Shown here: piece after piece, positions 8,506 to 17,972 of the stretch
How positions within the stretch are numbered: position 1 is the stretch's first letter
How the letters are laid out: each line of letters opens with the position of its first letter
NCBI GenBank assembly: GCA_963785065.1
Contig: CAWATX010000004.1
Coordinates: forward strand, 62,001-126,000
Source of the DNA: CAVSRC01 sp963785065
GTDB lineage: Bacteria; Pseudomonadota; Alphaproteobacteria; Rhizobiales; Kaistiaceae
Direction: 5' to 3'
DNA length: 64,000 nt
The notes under the pieces: generated by a model
Databases searched by the model: none
What the model saw: only the letters and a program-made list of their open reading frames with translations
What the model was told of the DNA's origin: nothing
Translations under genes and position numbers: made by a program

Positions 8506-8657
8506 TTCATTCCTCGGGGGCAGGCCGTACGCGGCACCAGGTTTCGGGCGCGGATAATAGGTTCACCGCCCCCGCCGCCGCAAGGCATGTTCGGCCGCCC
8601 GGTGGTGGGCAAAAAAGCGCAGAATTACAGGCTGTTGCGGCGGCTGTGCGGCAGCCG

Positions 8658-9764
8658 TCAGGCGCTCGCCGCCATCCACCTTTCGATGAAGGGGACGGAT
8701 CGCGCATATTGCGGCGCCACATGCAGAGGCTGCCCGAGGGCCGCTGCCGCTCGCCACGGCCAGCGCGGATCGGCGAGCAGGGCGCGCGCCAGCGCCACCA
8801 GGTCGGCCTTGCCTTCGGCAATGATGGCTTCGGCAAACTGGGGGTCGTCGATCAGGCCGACGGCACGGGTGGCAATGCCGGCCTCCTTGCGGATGCGCTC
8901 GGCGAACGGCACCTGGTAGCCAGGCGTTGCAGGGACTTTCGCGTCGTGGACGCCGCCACCGCTTGATGCGCAGATATAGGCGGCTCCGGTATCCTTGAGG
9001 GCGCGGGCAACCTCAACCGCCTCGTCGATGGTGAAGCCGCCTTCGGTCCAGTCGGTGGCCGACAGCCGCACGCCGACCATCACCGAAGCCGGGACGACGG
9101 CGCGTACAGCCTTGGTGACGGCGAGGATGAAGCGCATGCGGTTCTCCAGCGACCCGCCCCAGTGGTCGGTACGCTGGTTGGAGAGCGGCGACAGGAACTC
9201 GTGCAGCAGGTAGCCGTGGGCGCCGTGGATTTCGATGAAGTCGAAGCCGGCGCGCACGGCGCGCTCGGCGGCGTTGGCCCAGGCGCTGACCAGATGCTGG
9301 ATGCCGTTCTCGTCGAGCGCCTCGGGGACTTGCCAGCCGGGGGCGAATGGGATGGGCGAGGGCGCCACCGTCGGCCAGGCATCCTCCTCAGGACGCAGCG
9401 GACCGCCGCCCTTCCAGGGGACGTGGACGGAGGCCTTGCGTCCGGCATGACCAAGCTGGATGCCGAAGCGGGTGCCGGCCGGCGCCACCCGGCGGGCGGC
9501 GCTGAGGGTGCGCTGGGCCGCGGCCTCGTTGTGGTCGGAATAGAGACCGAGGCAGCCAGGGGTGATGCGGCCGTGGCGTTCGACGCCCGTCGCCTCGACG
9601 GTGATCATGCCGGCGCCGGACATGGCGAGCGTCATCCAGTGCTGCAGGTGCCAGTCGCTGGCCGAGCCGTCATCGGCGGAATACTGGCACATAGGCGCCA
9701 CGGCGATGCGGTTCGGGAAACTCATGCCACCGATCGTCGTCGGCGAAAACAGCTGTGATGTCAT
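8658..9764 (-). CDS. NADH:flavin oxidoreductase / old yellow enzyme, YqjM type
   Basis: FMN-dependent ene-reductase, 368 residues from ATG 9764 (MTSQLFSPTTIGG). YqjM-subgroup marks are the flavin-tuning Cys in VAPMCQYSADDG, the substrate-binding pair in EIHGAHGYLLHEFLSP, and SNQRTDHWGGSLENR with VGVRLSATDW. The protein reduces activated double bonds using NAD(P)H; the natural substrate is unknown. The open frame extends to 9842, but the ATG at 9764 fits the family start. It is a stand-alone gene downstream of the CBS-domain gene on the same strand (116-base gap). Confidence 0.9.
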   Translation of the reverse strand: MTSQLFSPTTIGGMSFPNRIAVAPMCQYSADDGSASDWHLQHWMTLAMSGAGMITVEATGVERHGRITPGCLGLYSDHNEAAAQRTLSAARRVAPAGTRFGIQLGHAGRKASVHVPWKGGGPLRPEEDAWPTVAPSPIPFAPGWQVPEALDENGIQHLVSAWANAAERAVRAGFDFIEIHGAHGYLLHEFLSPLSNQRTDHWGGSLENRMRFILAVTKAVRAVVPASVMVGVRLSATDWTEGGFTIDEAVEVARALKDTGAAYICASSGGGVHDAKVPATPGYQVPFAERIRKEAGIATRAVGLIDDPQFAEAIIAEGKADLVALARALLADPRWPWRAAAALGQPLHVAPQYARSVPFIERWMAASA

Positions 9765-9880
9765 GTTGTTATAGATTTTTCTTGAAGTTGCGCGCGAGGC
9801 ATGAGGATAACACGCAACGACCGGCGCACAAGCGCCGGCCACGCCATGACCCTAGAGCCAGCGCCCGCCGCGCTTGGGCC

Positions 9881-10909
9881 CTATTCGCCCCAGACGAGGA
9901 AGAGGCCGATGTCGCCGGGAATGCCGTCAGGGAATTCGACGACGCGTGCGGCCAGATGGAAGCCGCGCGGTCTGAGCTCGCGCTCCCACCGCAGATACAT
10001 CTCGGCGGCCTCGCCGCGCAGAGTCCGCGGCCACTCCGGATCGGGCGCGTTCACCGCCCGGCCGCCGTCGCTGCACAGCTGATGGGGGAAGCGCAGCAGC
10101 AGATACTCGGTCTGGCCGCGCTCGGCCGCCTCACGGGCGTTGTGGACCAGACGGTTCCACTCCTTGTCGGAGATATGGGTGTCGATGAGCCGGTGGACGT
10201 CGCGCTTGTGCAGCTCGGCCGCCAACTGGCGCTCGCGGCTGCGCTGGGCGTCCAGCTCGTCCTTGAAATGGCCGACGAGGTGCTGGAAATCGAAGACCGA
10301 CAATTCGCCGTCCGGGCGGTTGTCGTGCTCAATCTCATCACCGGGGGCGTGGGCGCCGTTGGCCTTACCGTTGCCCTTGGCCGCGGTGTCCTTGCCGTTC
10401 TGCCAGGGCGTGGCGAACTTGTGCTTGGGCTCGGGGGGAAGGGGCACCGGCTCGAACTCGCCGCCGCCGATCGAACGCAACAGGTCGGCGCGGCGGACGA
10501 TGCCGATGATCCTGCCGTCGCGCATCACCGGCAGGCGCTTGACGCGGTGCTCGGCCATGAGGGCCGCGATCTCGTCGGCGCGGGTATCCTCGCTGACGGT
10601 CAGAACGGGGGTCGACATCACCTCGCGGGCGACGGCGACCGGTTCCTGCATATTCTCCAGGAATTCGGCGTTGAGCGCTTCGCCCTCGGCCAGACGCAGC
10701 AGCCAGGATTCACTCTTGGCTTCGCGTTCGGTCCGTTTGCGGCCAACCAGGTCGCCCTCACTCACCATGCCGACCAGAGAGCCGATTTCGTCAACGACGG
10801 GCACGGCGCTGATGCGGTGCTGAAGGAGTGTTCTGGCGACATCGCGAATGGGCGTGTTCGGCGTCACCGTCACGACGTCGCTGTTCATCAGGTCACGAGC
10901 GATCATCAT
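9881..10909 (-). CDS. CBS-pair protein with an unrecognised C-terminal domain
   Basis: 342 residues from ATG 10909, chosen for its purine-rich upstream AGGGACAG and the CBS start (MMIARDLMNSDVVTVTP). Two CBS motifs occupy about residues 3-58 and 90-148; such pairs bind adenine nucleotides and regulate partners. A charged linker (about 160-205) leads to a C-terminal region of about 135 residues. That region opens FDFQHLVGHFKDELDAQRSR and ends PGDIGLFLVWGE, with a tryptophan-rich middle (DPEWPRTLRGEAAEMYLRWE). In the common rhizobial relatives CBS pairs are followed by BON domains; no BON domain is apparent here. Divergent from tpiA. Confidence 0.85.
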   Translation of the reverse strand: MMIARDLMNSDVVTVTPNTPIRDVARTLLQHRISAVPVVDEIGSLVGMVSEGDLVGRKRTEREAKSESWLLRLAEGEALNAEFLENMQEPVAVAREVMSTPVLTVSEDTRADEIAALMAEHRVKRLPVMRDGRIIGIVRRADLLRSIGGGEFEPVPLPPEPKHKFATPWQNGKDTAAKGNGKANGAHAPGDEIEHDNRPDGELSVFDFQHLVGHFKDELDAQRSRERQLAAELHKRDVHRLIDTHISDKEWNRLVHNAREAAERGQTEYLLLRFPHQLCSDGGRAVNAPDPEWPRTLRGEAAEMYLRWERELRPRGFHLAARVVEFPDGIPGDIGLFLVWGE

Positions 10910-11079
10910 GTTCTGTCCCTGCGACTTGCGATTTCTAACCCGGCGTTCGGGTAACCTCTGTGCAACGGGGCTTCCTTGATCTTGCGCAAAGAACGAGCGC
11001 GCGAAATCCAGTGGCACAGTGCTTTTATCGATGATTTCGGTTAGGGCTGACATGGATTCAAGAGGAGCTCGGTTGAGAA

Positions 11080-11826
11080 ATGACGGTTCGTATGAAACTC
11101 GCTGCGGGTAACTGGAAGATGAACGGTTTACGCGACAGCCTGTCTGAATTGCAGGCAATCGCGGCGGGCGCCGGATCCGGTTGCGAGGTGGCGGTGTGCC
11201 CCCCGGCGACGCTGATTGCGACGGCCGTGGATGCGGTGGCAGGGACCCCGGTGGCGATCGGCGGACAGGACTGCCACGCGGCCGCCAAAGGCGCGCATAC
11301 CGGTGATATTGCTGCGGAAATGATTGCCGATGCGGGCGGCAAGCTGGTCATCGTCGGCCACTCGGAGCGGCGCACCGACCACGGCGAGACCGACGCGGAG
11401 GTGCGCGCCAAGACCGAGGCTGCCTGGCGGGCCGGACTGACGGCGATCCTGTGCATCGGCGAGACTGAGGCAGAACGCCGCGGTGGCCAGACCGAGGCGG
11501 TACTCACCCGCCAGATCGCCGGATCGGTGCCCGACGGGGCCAGCGCCGACAAACTGGTGATCGCCTATGAGCCAGTCTGGGCGATCGGCACCGGATTGAC
11601 GCCATCAAATGACGACATTGTCGCTGCACATGCCCATATCAGGGCGGAACTGGCAGGGCGCCTGGGACAGGGTGAGGCCGATGCGATGCGCATCCTCTAC
11701 GGCGGCTCGGTCAAGCCGGACAATGCCGCAACCATCATGGCGCTGGACGGCGTCGATGGCGGCCTGGTCGGCGGCGCCAGCCTCAAGGCGGCGGATTTCC
11801 TGCCGATTGTGGCCGCCTGCCGATGA
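11080..11826 (+). CDS. tpiA: triose-phosphate isomerase
   Basis: Interconverts dihydroxyacetone phosphate and glyceraldehyde 3-phosphate. 248 residues with all catalytic elements: Asn/Lys in GNWKMNG, the catalytic His in VIVGHSERR, the base Glu in IAYEPVWAIGTG and the phosphate-binding YGGSVKPDN and GGLVGGASL. ATG 11080 gives MTVRMKL; the ATG at 11092 is a possible alternative start. First gene of tpiA-secG-pyrG. It is divergent from the CBS gene across about 170 bases that must hold both promoters. Confidence 0.97.
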   Translation: MTVRMKLAAGNWKMNGLRDSLSELQAIAAGAGSGCEVAVCPPATLIATAVDAVAGTPVAIGGQDCHAAAKGAHTGDIAAEMIADAGGKLVIVGHSERRTDHGETDAEVRAKTEAAWRAGLTAILCIGETEAERRGGQTEAVLTRQIAGSVPDGASADKLVIAYEPVWAIGTGLTPSNDDIVAAHAHIRAELAGRLGQGEADAMRILYGGSVKPDNAATIMALDGVDGGLVGGASLKAADFLPIVAACR

Positions 11827-11907
11827 TGTCAGAAGGCCGGACGGCGGCTCTGGTGCCGCCAGCCGCGATCGTGTAAAAGGCGCCCAACCCCGAAATCGGA
11901 CAGGCTG

Positions 11908-12417
11908 ATGCAAACAGTTGTCATCGTCATTCACCTGATGGTGATCGTGGCGCTTGTGGCGGTCGTGCTGCTGCAGCGCTCGGAAGGCGGCGCCCTCGGC
12001 ATGGGCGGCGGCGACCAGTTCATGACCATGCGCGGGCAGGGCAACGTGCTCACCCGCGCCACCACCATCCTGGCGGCGATCTTCTTCGCCACCTCGCTGG
12101 CGATGTCGGTGCTCAACCGGCTGAACGCGCCGCCGACCGCGATCCTCGACACCACGCCGGCGGCCCAGACCACGCCGACCGCCCCAATCACCCCGACGAC
12201 GCCGACCACTCCGGCGACGGCGCCGGCCGCTGGCGGCAGCGGAACGCCGGCAGCGGCAGGTGGCGGCGGCGGGACGAGCGGCAGCGGCGGCATCCTCGAC
12301 CAGCTCAACCGCTACACCAACGGTCCGTCCGGGACCGTGACGCCGAAGAGCGTCGTTCCCGACACGACCACTGCGCCCACGGCTCCGGCCGGGTCACAAG
12401 CGCCCGCCTCGCAGTAG
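11908..12417 (+). CDS. secG: preprotein translocase subunit SecG
   Basis: Accessory subunit of the SecYEG channel. 169 residues. Two transmembrane helices (about 3-23 and 50-70) flank the conserved cytoplasmic loop LLQRSEGGALGMGGG. The C-terminal tail from about residue 75 is low-complexity, rich in Thr, Pro, Ala and Gly (TPTAPITPTTPTTPATAP), as in many alphaproteobacterial SecG proteins but long. It sits in the conserved tpiA-secG-pyrG order. Confidence 0.93.
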   Translation: MQTVVIVIHLMVIVALVAVVLLQRSEGGALGMGGGDQFMTMRGQGNVLTRATTILAAIFFATSLAMSVLNRLNAPPTAILDTTPAAQTTPTAPITPTTPTTPATAPAAGGSGTPAAAGGGGGTSGSGGILDQLNRYTNGPSGTVTPKSVVPDTTTAPTAPAGSQAPASQ

Positions 12418-12543
12418 CCGCATGACGACCCGCACATCGACCCCGGCGCGACCATCCCCCCGCCGGGGCCGCCAACTTTTTGTGCGGCACAGAGCAGATT
12501 TCTATTCCGCGAATCAGGCGGGCAGGAGATAGGATCGGGGCCC

Positions 12544-14175
12544 ATGGCGCGGTACGTCTTCATCACCGGCGGCGTGGTTTCCTCTCTCGGAAAAGGCATC
12601 GCTTCGGCAGCCCTCGGTGCGCTGCTGCAGGCGCGCGGATACAAGGTCCGCCTGCGCAAGCTCGACCCCTATCTCAACGTCGATCCGGGGACGATGAGCC
12701 CGTACCAGCACGGCGAGGTCTACGTCACCGACGACGGGGCGGAGACCGACCTCGACCTCGGCCACTACGAGCGCTTCACCGGCCGGCCGGCGACCAAGAT
12801 GGACAACGTCACCACCGGGCGCATCTACCAGGAGATCATCGCCAAGGAGCGGCGCGGCGACTATCTCGGCGGCACGGTGCAGGTGATCCCGCACGTCACC
12901 GACGCCATCAAGTCGTTCATCCTGGCCGGCAACGAGGACGTCGATTTCGTGCTGTGCGAGATCGGCGGCACGGTCGGCGATATCGAGGGCCTGCCGTTCT
13001 TCGAAGCGATCCGCCAGCTCGGCAACGACCTGCCGCGCAACCATGCGGTCTTCATCCATCTGACGCTGATGCCGTGGATCGCCACCGCCGGCGAACTGAA
13101 GACCAAGCCGACCCAGCACTCGGTCTCGGCGCTGCGCCAGATCGGCATCCAGCCGCACATCCTGCTGGTGCGCGCCGACCGGCCGATCCCCAAGGAAGAA
13201 CGGCGCAAGCTGTCGCTGTTCTGCAATGTGCGCGAGACCGCCGTCATCCAGGCGCTCGATCTGGCGCACATCTACGACGCGCCGGTCGCTTACCATGCCG
13301 AACATTTCGACGACGAGGTGCTGGCCGCCTTCGGCCTCGAGGCGCCGCCGGCCCCGGACCTGGAGCCGTGGCACGTGCTGGCCGACACCATCCGCCACCC
13401 GGAGGGCAAGGTGTCGATCGCCGTGGTCGGCAAGTACACCGGCCTCAAGGACGCCTACAAGTCGCTGACCGAGGCGCTGCATCACGGCGGCTTCGCCAAC
13501 AAGGTCAAGGTCGATATCCAATGGATCGAGTCGGAGGTCTTCGAGAAGGAGGACCCGGCGCCGTGGCTGGAGGGGGTCAACGGCATCCTGGTGCCGGGCG
13601 GCTTCGGCGAGCGCGGCTCGGAAGGCAAGATCTCCGCCGCCAATTTCGCCCGCGTGCGCGGCGTGCCCTATTTCGGCATCTGCTTCGGCATGCAAATGGC
13701 GGTGATCGAGGCGGCGCGCAATCTGGTCGGCATCGCGGCGGCATCGTCGAGCGAGTTTGGCCCGACGCCGGAACCGGTGGTCGGCCTGATGACCGAGTGG
13801 CTGCGTGGCAACCAGCTTGAGAAGCGCGCCGCCGACGGCGACCTCGGCGGCACCATGCGGCTTGGCGCGTATCCGGCGATCCTCACCCGTGGCAGCCTGA
13901 TTAGCCGCATCTATGGCAACGCCACTGAGATCTCCGAGCGCCACCGCCACCGCTACGAGATCAACATCAATTATCGCGACCGCCTCGAGCAACAGGGGCT
14001 GAATTTTGCCGGCCTGTCGCCCGACGGCGTGCTGCCGGAGACGGTCGAGCTGGAAGGCCACCCGTGGTTCGTCGGCGTGCAGTATCACCCGGAGCTGAAG
14101 TCGCGACCGCTCCAGCCGCACCCGCTGTTCGCGTCCTTCATCGCCGCGGCGGTGGAGCAGAGCCGGCTGGTGTAG
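12544..14175 (+). CDS. pyrG: CTP synthase
   Basis: Aminates UTP to CTP using glutamine and ATP. 543 residues. The N-terminal synthase domain starts YVFITGGVVSSLGKGIASA and includes the LDPYLNVDPGTMSPYQHGEV loop. The C-terminal glutamine amidotransferase domain has nucleophile Cys in PYFGICFGMQ and His/Glu in VQYHPELKS. GGAGATAGG precedes the ATG. Follows secG as in other Rhizobiales. Confidence 0.98.
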   Translation: MARYVFITGGVVSSLGKGIASAALGALLQARGYKVRLRKLDPYLNVDPGTMSPYQHGEVYVTDDGAETDLDLGHYERFTGRPATKMDNVTTGRIYQEIIAKERRGDYLGGTVQVIPHVTDAIKSFILAGNEDVDFVLCEIGGTVGDIEGLPFFEAIRQLGNDLPRNHAVFIHLTLMPWIATAGELKTKPTQHSVSALRQIGIQPHILLVRADRPIPKEERRKLSLFCNVRETAVIQALDLAHIYDAPVAYHAEHFDDEVLAAFGLEAPPAPDLEPWHVLADTIRHPEGKVSIAVVGKYTGLKDAYKSLTEALHHGGFANKVKVDIQWIESEVFEKEDPAPWLEGVNGILVPGGFGERGSEGKISAANFARVRGVPYFGICFGMQMAVIEAARNLVGIAAASSSEFGPTPEPVVGLMTEWLRGNQLEKRAADGDLGGTMRLGAYPAILTRGSLISRIYGNATEISERHRHRYEININYRDRLEQQGLNFAGLSPDGVLPETVELEGHPWFVGVQYHPELKSRPLQPHPLFASFIAAAVEQSRLV

Positions 14176-14204
14176 GGCTCGCTCAAGCTACGGAAACCAG
14201 TCCC

Positions 14205-14531
14205 ATGATCTACGAGCTGCGCGTTTATCGCTGTGTCTCCGGCCGCCTGCCGGCGCTTCTCAAGCGCTTCGAGACGGCGACCCTGAAGATCTGGGACAAG
14301 CACGGCATCCGCCAGGCCGGCTTCTGGACGACCGCGGTCGGCGAATCGAACAACGACCTGACCTATCTCATCGCCTGGCAGTCGATGGCCGAGCGCGAGG
14401 AGAAATGGGCCGCCTTCCTGAGCGATCCGGAGTGGATTGCGGCCCGACAGGCGAGCGAAGCAGACGGGCCGATCGTCGACAACGTCGCCAACCAGTTCCT
14501 GAAGCCGACGGCCTTCTCGGTGGTGAAATAG
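14205..14531 (+). CDS. NIPSNAP family protein
   Basis: 108 residues beginning MIYELRVYRCVSGRLPALLKRFE, the dimeric alpha/beta-barrel NIPSNAP signature, with LTYLIAWQSMAEREEKWAAF in the second half. Bacterial members are small cytoplasmic proteins of uncertain function. It lies 29 bases after pyrG and may be co-transcribed. The ATG at 14205 was preferred over upstream starts inside the pyrG frame because it coincides exactly with the family N-terminus. Confidence 0.85.
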   Translation: MIYELRVYRCVSGRLPALLKRFETATLKIWDKHGIRQAGFWTTAVGESNNDLTYLIAWQSMAEREEKWAAFLSDPEWIAARQASEADGPIVDNVANQFLKPTAFSVVK

Positions 14532-14693
14532 GGCCGGTCGGCCACCAAATAAGCCTGGGCTGCCCGCGAAAGGCCGCCAATCGGCCACGCCGGAGCCCCG
14601 CGAAACCTTTAGTAATACCTCGATTCCGCCATCATGCGGCCGTACAGGCATGGTGTTGCTTACGCCACCGAAAAGAACTCATGCGGAGCGACA

Positions 14694-15197
14694 ATGCGCT
14701 ATACCTTGATCGTCCTGGCAAGTCTCACAGGACTGGCAATGAGCGGAGCACAGGCACTGGCAAGCGACTGCGCAAGCATGCGCGCAAACCTCAGTGCGGC
14801 AGTCGGTGACGTGTTGAGCGCGGCAAGCGCCAGCCCGATCGACCTGGCGGACCTGACGGCGAAGGTCAACGGCGCCGATGCGGCGCTGAAGGCACTCAAC
14901 GACGCCTGCGGCGACCACGCCCAGGTCGGCTCCATGCCGCCGGCGACGGCCGTCAGCGGCGCGCCCGGCAGTGGCGATGGCAAGAGCGGCGAGACGCAGC
15001 GACCCTCGCCGGTCGAGATGATGGAGCGCACCGGGCGCACCCACGTCACCATTGGCGACCAGCAGCTGAAGCCCAATGCGGCGAGCGCCGCCGTGGTCGA
15101 GCAGAAGGCTGCGACGCTGGTCGGTGACCTGCGCGCCGCGATCGCCGCCAACGACCTCGCCGGCATCCGCAAGATCGCGGACGACCAGGCCAACTGA
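14694..15197 (+). CDS. small exported protein of unknown function
   Basis: 167 residues from ATG 14694, preceded by GCGGAG. The N-terminus is a signal peptide (RYTLIVLASLTGLAMSGAQA, cleavage near ALAS). The mature part is Ala-rich and helical, with two Cys residues (DCASM and NDACGDH) that could form a disulphide. A linker of low complexity follows, then KAATLVGDLRAAIAANDLAGI at the C-terminus. I do not recognise a family. It stands alone between the NIPSNAP gene and the convergent Asp-box gene. Confidence 0.7.
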   Translation: MRYTLIVLASLTGLAMSGAQALASDCASMRANLSAAVGDVLSAASASPIDLADLTAKVNGADAALKALNDACGDHAQVGSMPPATAVSGAPGSGDGKSGETQRPSPVEMMERTGRTHVTIGDQQLKPNAASAAVVEQKAATLVGDLRAAIAANDLAGIRKIADDQAN

Positions 15198-15336
15198 CCC
15201 CGGAAAGAGCGCGTATCTGCCGGAACGGCGTGGCAGCGCGATGTGCCGTGCTGCCTCACGCCTGCGGTGTGCGGGTCCCAATCGGGCACCTTTGTAAGCG
15301 CTGGTGTCCGCGGGGGGCCGCTGATGCCGGCGTGCA

Positions 15337-15365
15337 CTGGGTCCCCGCTTCGCGCGGGGACCCAG
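15337..15365. terminator. perfect 12-bp hairpin between convergent genes, possibly a repeat element
   Basis: CTGGGTCCCCGC, a 5-base loop (TTCGC), then the exact complement GCGGGGACCCAG. It lies between the stop of the exported-protein gene (15197) and the stop of the convergent gene (15397), so it can act as a terminator for both. No T-tract follows. The sequence also resembles the dispersed palindromes seen around convergent genes in Hyphomicrobiales, so it may be a mobile repeat that serves as a terminator. The rest of 15198-15396 shows nothing coding. Confidence 0.6.
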
Positions 15366-15396
15366 ATCATTTTCGGGCGATGAACGCCGACCCGGA

Positions 15397-17076
15397 CTAC
15401 TGCGCGGTGAAAGCGCCGTAGGTGACCGAGATCTTCGGCTGCTCCTTGCCGCCGTGATCGGTCTCGGTGTGGGCGGCGACGTACCAGCCGTTCGGGTTCT
15501 GCGGATCGGCGCGCACACTCATATAGTCGCCCCACTTGCCGCAGGAATCGTCGACGCCGTCCTTGGTGGCGCAGCGCGGCGTGGTCTGGCTCTGGGCGAG
15601 CTGGGTGAGGGTCGCGTCCCATTTGCCGCTGGAATCCTGCTTGAGCACGCCGACGGCGGCACTGGGATAGTTCTTCGGGCCGCCATAGAACATGCTGAGG
15701 CCGACTTCGCCGCTGGCGTTGGGTGCGGCCGAGGGATAGGCGAAGGCGAGGCCGGAGTTCCAGATGTGCGGCTCGGCGATCGGCTTCACCGGGTCGCTTC
15801 CGCCGGCGTCGATCTGGGCTCGGTCGATGACGGCAAGCCGGATATGCGGGAAGGCGAACTTGCCGCCATTGCCGTCGGCATTGTCGATCTTGCCCGACGT
15901 CCAGCCAAAGCCGAGGGTCTTGTCGGTCACCCAGCCGGCGGTCAGGCGGGAATCAGCTCGGGCCAGCCAGGGCTTGCCGTTCGGCCCTTCCGCCCCGGCG
16001 GTCGTCTTGTCGTTCGGTTCGGTGAAGGGGGAGACCGCGACCTGGCTGATCGGGCCGGGCTGGGCGGCGCTATCCGGCCATTTGCGCACCAGAACCCTGT
16101 CGCTGGTGGGCGCCGTGCCCCAATACATGGCGTCGGTGGCGCCCTGGGTGAAGCGAACCGAGAATTCGCCATTCTCGGGCGCGCTGTTGAAATACTGGTA
16201 CTGGAAGCCCTGATAGGCGCTCAGCTTGTCGAGCGGCATGCGGAAGACCGACGAGCCCAGCCACTTCTCCGGATCGCCGAAGTCGAAGCGGTTGAAGGCC
16301 ATGAACAGGTTGTTGTCGGTGAAGGCGAGGTCGGGGAAGTCGAACCACTCGCCGGTCGGATGGCCGACGGTCTTGGGCGTAAAGTCGTAGAAGTGGAAGT
16401 TGCGCTGGGCGATATCGGCGCCGTGAGCGACCATGATGCGGATGGTGCTGCCCTCCTTCGCCTCACGGTCCGGTTCGCCCTGCAGCAGCCAGACCATCAG
16501 GTCGTGCTTGGGGACGTAGAGCGCGAGCTGATCGCAGCAGAAGCCGGCGCCGCCTTCGGGCTTGCCGAACAGGGCGTAGGGATCGAGCCGCGAGAAGGAC
16601 TGGCCGCCGTCGGTCGAGAAAGCCGCACCCCAGTTGAAGGTAACCAGGATGTTGTTGCCGGCCTTGGCCGATGACGGCTCGGCGATCGGCGAAACGTAGT
16701 TGTAGTCCATCCCGGCCTTGTCAGTGACGTCGATCTTGCTGGTGACGGTGACGCTGTCGGCGGCCCTGACGGACCGCGGCTCGGGCTGGACGACGAACGC
16801 CCGTTGCCCGGCTGGGATCTTGGCCTCCTTGAGCGGCACACCGACATGGTGCTCCTCGGTGCTGCTCATGGCGGCGAGGAAGTTGGCCTGCTGGCGCTCC
16901 TCGCTGGCGCGATCGCGTTGCGCCGGAGCCAGGTGCACGGCCTGGGGCGGACCGATGGTGAGTTCGCCCGTCGCTTCCTGGGCGCGCGGGCTGCCGGTCA
17001 TCGCAATGCAGAGCACGGATGCGGCAATCGCCGCGACGGTCACAATATCCTTCCGGAGCCAGTTCAACGCCAACAT
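15397..17076 (-). CDS. exported Asp-box (BNR-type) beta-propeller-like protein
   Basis: 559 residues from ATG 17076. A signal peptide of about 33 residues (DIVTVAAIAASVLCIAMTG) ends near PRAQ. One clear Asp-box, STDGGQSFSRL, lies near residue 165. Repeated aromatic strands (FPDLAFTDNNLFMAFNRF, FPHIRLAVIDRA) suggest a six-bladed propeller of the sialidase fold. No full sialidase active-site set was recognised, so this is not called an enzyme. Cys pairs (FCCDQ; RCATKDGVDDSCGKWGD) may be oxidised in the periplasm. Stand-alone gene, convergent with the small exported protein. Confidence 0.72.
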   Translation of the reverse strand: MLALNWLRKDIVTVAAIAASVLCIAMTGSPRAQEATGELTIGPPQAVHLAPAQRDRASEERQQANFLAAMSSTEEHHVGVPLKEAKIPAGQRAFVVQPEPRSVRAADSVTVTSKIDVTDKAGMDYNYVSPIAEPSSAKAGNNILVTFNWGAAFSTDGGQSFSRLDPYALFGKPEGGAGFCCDQLALYVPKHDLMVWLLQGEPDREAKEGSTIRIMVAHGADIAQRNFHFYDFTPKTVGHPTGEWFDFPDLAFTDNNLFMAFNRFDFGDPEKWLGSSVFRMPLDKLSAYQGFQYQYFNSAPENGEFSVRFTQGATDAMYWGTAPTSDRVLVRKWPDSAAQPGPISQVAVSPFTEPNDKTTAGAEGPNGKPWLARADSRLTAGWVTDKTLGFGWTSGKIDNADGNGGKFAFPHIRLAVIDRAQIDAGGSDPVKPIAEPHIWNSGLAFAYPSAAPNASGEVGLSMFYGGPKNYPSAAVGVLKQDSSGKWDATLTQLAQSQTTPRCATKDGVDDSCGKWGDYMSVRADPQNPNGWYVAAHTETDHGGKEQPKISVTYGAFTAQ

Positions 17077-17179
17077 CGGTCGATTTCCCCCAAGAGTTGC
17101 AGCTGGACCCCAAGTCTTTCGTAAACAGGTGCGCGCCGTCAATCTGGATTCGTTACACCTTCGGCCCCGGCCCGGCGTG

Positions 17180-17968
17180 TCAGGGCGGTCGCCGGGCGAT
17201 GGTCACGCTGGAATCGCGGATTTCCTGGAGCATTCCGTCGACGGCAGCCGCGGAGGCGAGGGCCTGAACATCGGCGGCGAGCGCCGCGGCGCGGTCGGGA
17301 CCAAGCGCTTCGGGCGAGGTGCGCGACATGGAAAGGGCGCGGTCGACGAGTTGCGTCGCGGGGAAGCTACTGGTCTCCACCACGGAGAAGCCGTCGAGGC
17401 GGCTGAACGCCGAATCCACCAGAATCGCCGCCTGGTCGATCCAACCGGGCGCCCGCCATTCGGCCTTGTGCGGCTCGTGGCGCTCCAGGATTTGCCCGAA
17501 TCGCGCCGGCCAGTCGTCGGCATTGCGGTTGATGACTTTGACGTCGAAGAGGGCGACCGCGCCATCGGGCGCGATGATGCCGTCGAGCCGCCGCAGTGTC
17601 TCGGGGCGGTCCATCCAGTGGAACGAGCGGCCCATGGTGACCAGCCGCACGCGGCCGAACCGGTCGTCGAGATCGATGGAACTGCCCTCGACGAAGTCGA
17701 TCTTGCCGGCCGTGCCTTTGGCCGCTTCGCGGCCGACGGCCAGCATGTCGGCGCTGGGGTCGATGGCCACGACCTCCTTCACGAAAGGGGCGAAGGCGAT
17801 GGCCAGCAGGCCGGGGCCGCAACCGAGGTCCATGACCCGGTCGTCCGGACCGAGACCAAGCTCGGCGACGACCTTCTCGATGAGGCGCGGCGCATAGTCG
17901 GAGCGCGCGAAGTAGTGGCGCGCGGCGGAGCGGAAGCGGTTCGGGTCGAAGGGGATGACTGCGGTCAT
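17180..17968 (-). CDS. class I SAM-dependent methyltransferase
   Basis: 262 residues from ATG 17968 (MTAVIPFDPNRFRSAARHYF). Motif I is VMDLGCGPGLLAIAF, with the acidic residue of motif II in VVAIDPSADML and the Methyltransf_11-like SFHWMDRPETLRRL downstream. The nature of the methyl acceptor is unknown. It starts 4 bases after the stop of the alpha/beta hydrolase gene on the same strand, so the two are probably co-transcribed. Confidence 0.85.
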   Translation of the reverse strand: MTAVIPFDPNRFRSAARHYFARSDYAPRLIEKVVAELGLGPDDRVMDLGCGPGLLAIAFAPFVKEVVAIDPSADMLAVGREAAKGTAGKIDFVEGSSIDLDDRFGRVRLVTMGRSFHWMDRPETLRRLDGIIAPDGAVALFDVKVINRNADDWPARFGQILERHEPHKAEWRAPGWIDQAAILVDSAFSRLDGFSVVETSSFPATQLVDRALSMSRTSPEALGPDRAAALAADVQALASAAAVDGMLQEIRDSSVTIARRPP

Positions 17969-17972
17969 GAGG

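Noticed and set aside
11021..11036. TGGCAC followed by TTTTAT, resembling a sigma-54 promoter near tpiA
   Set aside because: The -12 GC is missing at the right spacing, so the match is not real.
12514..14121. 535-codon open frame on the minus strand
   Set aside because: Antisense to pyrG, which has complete active sites.
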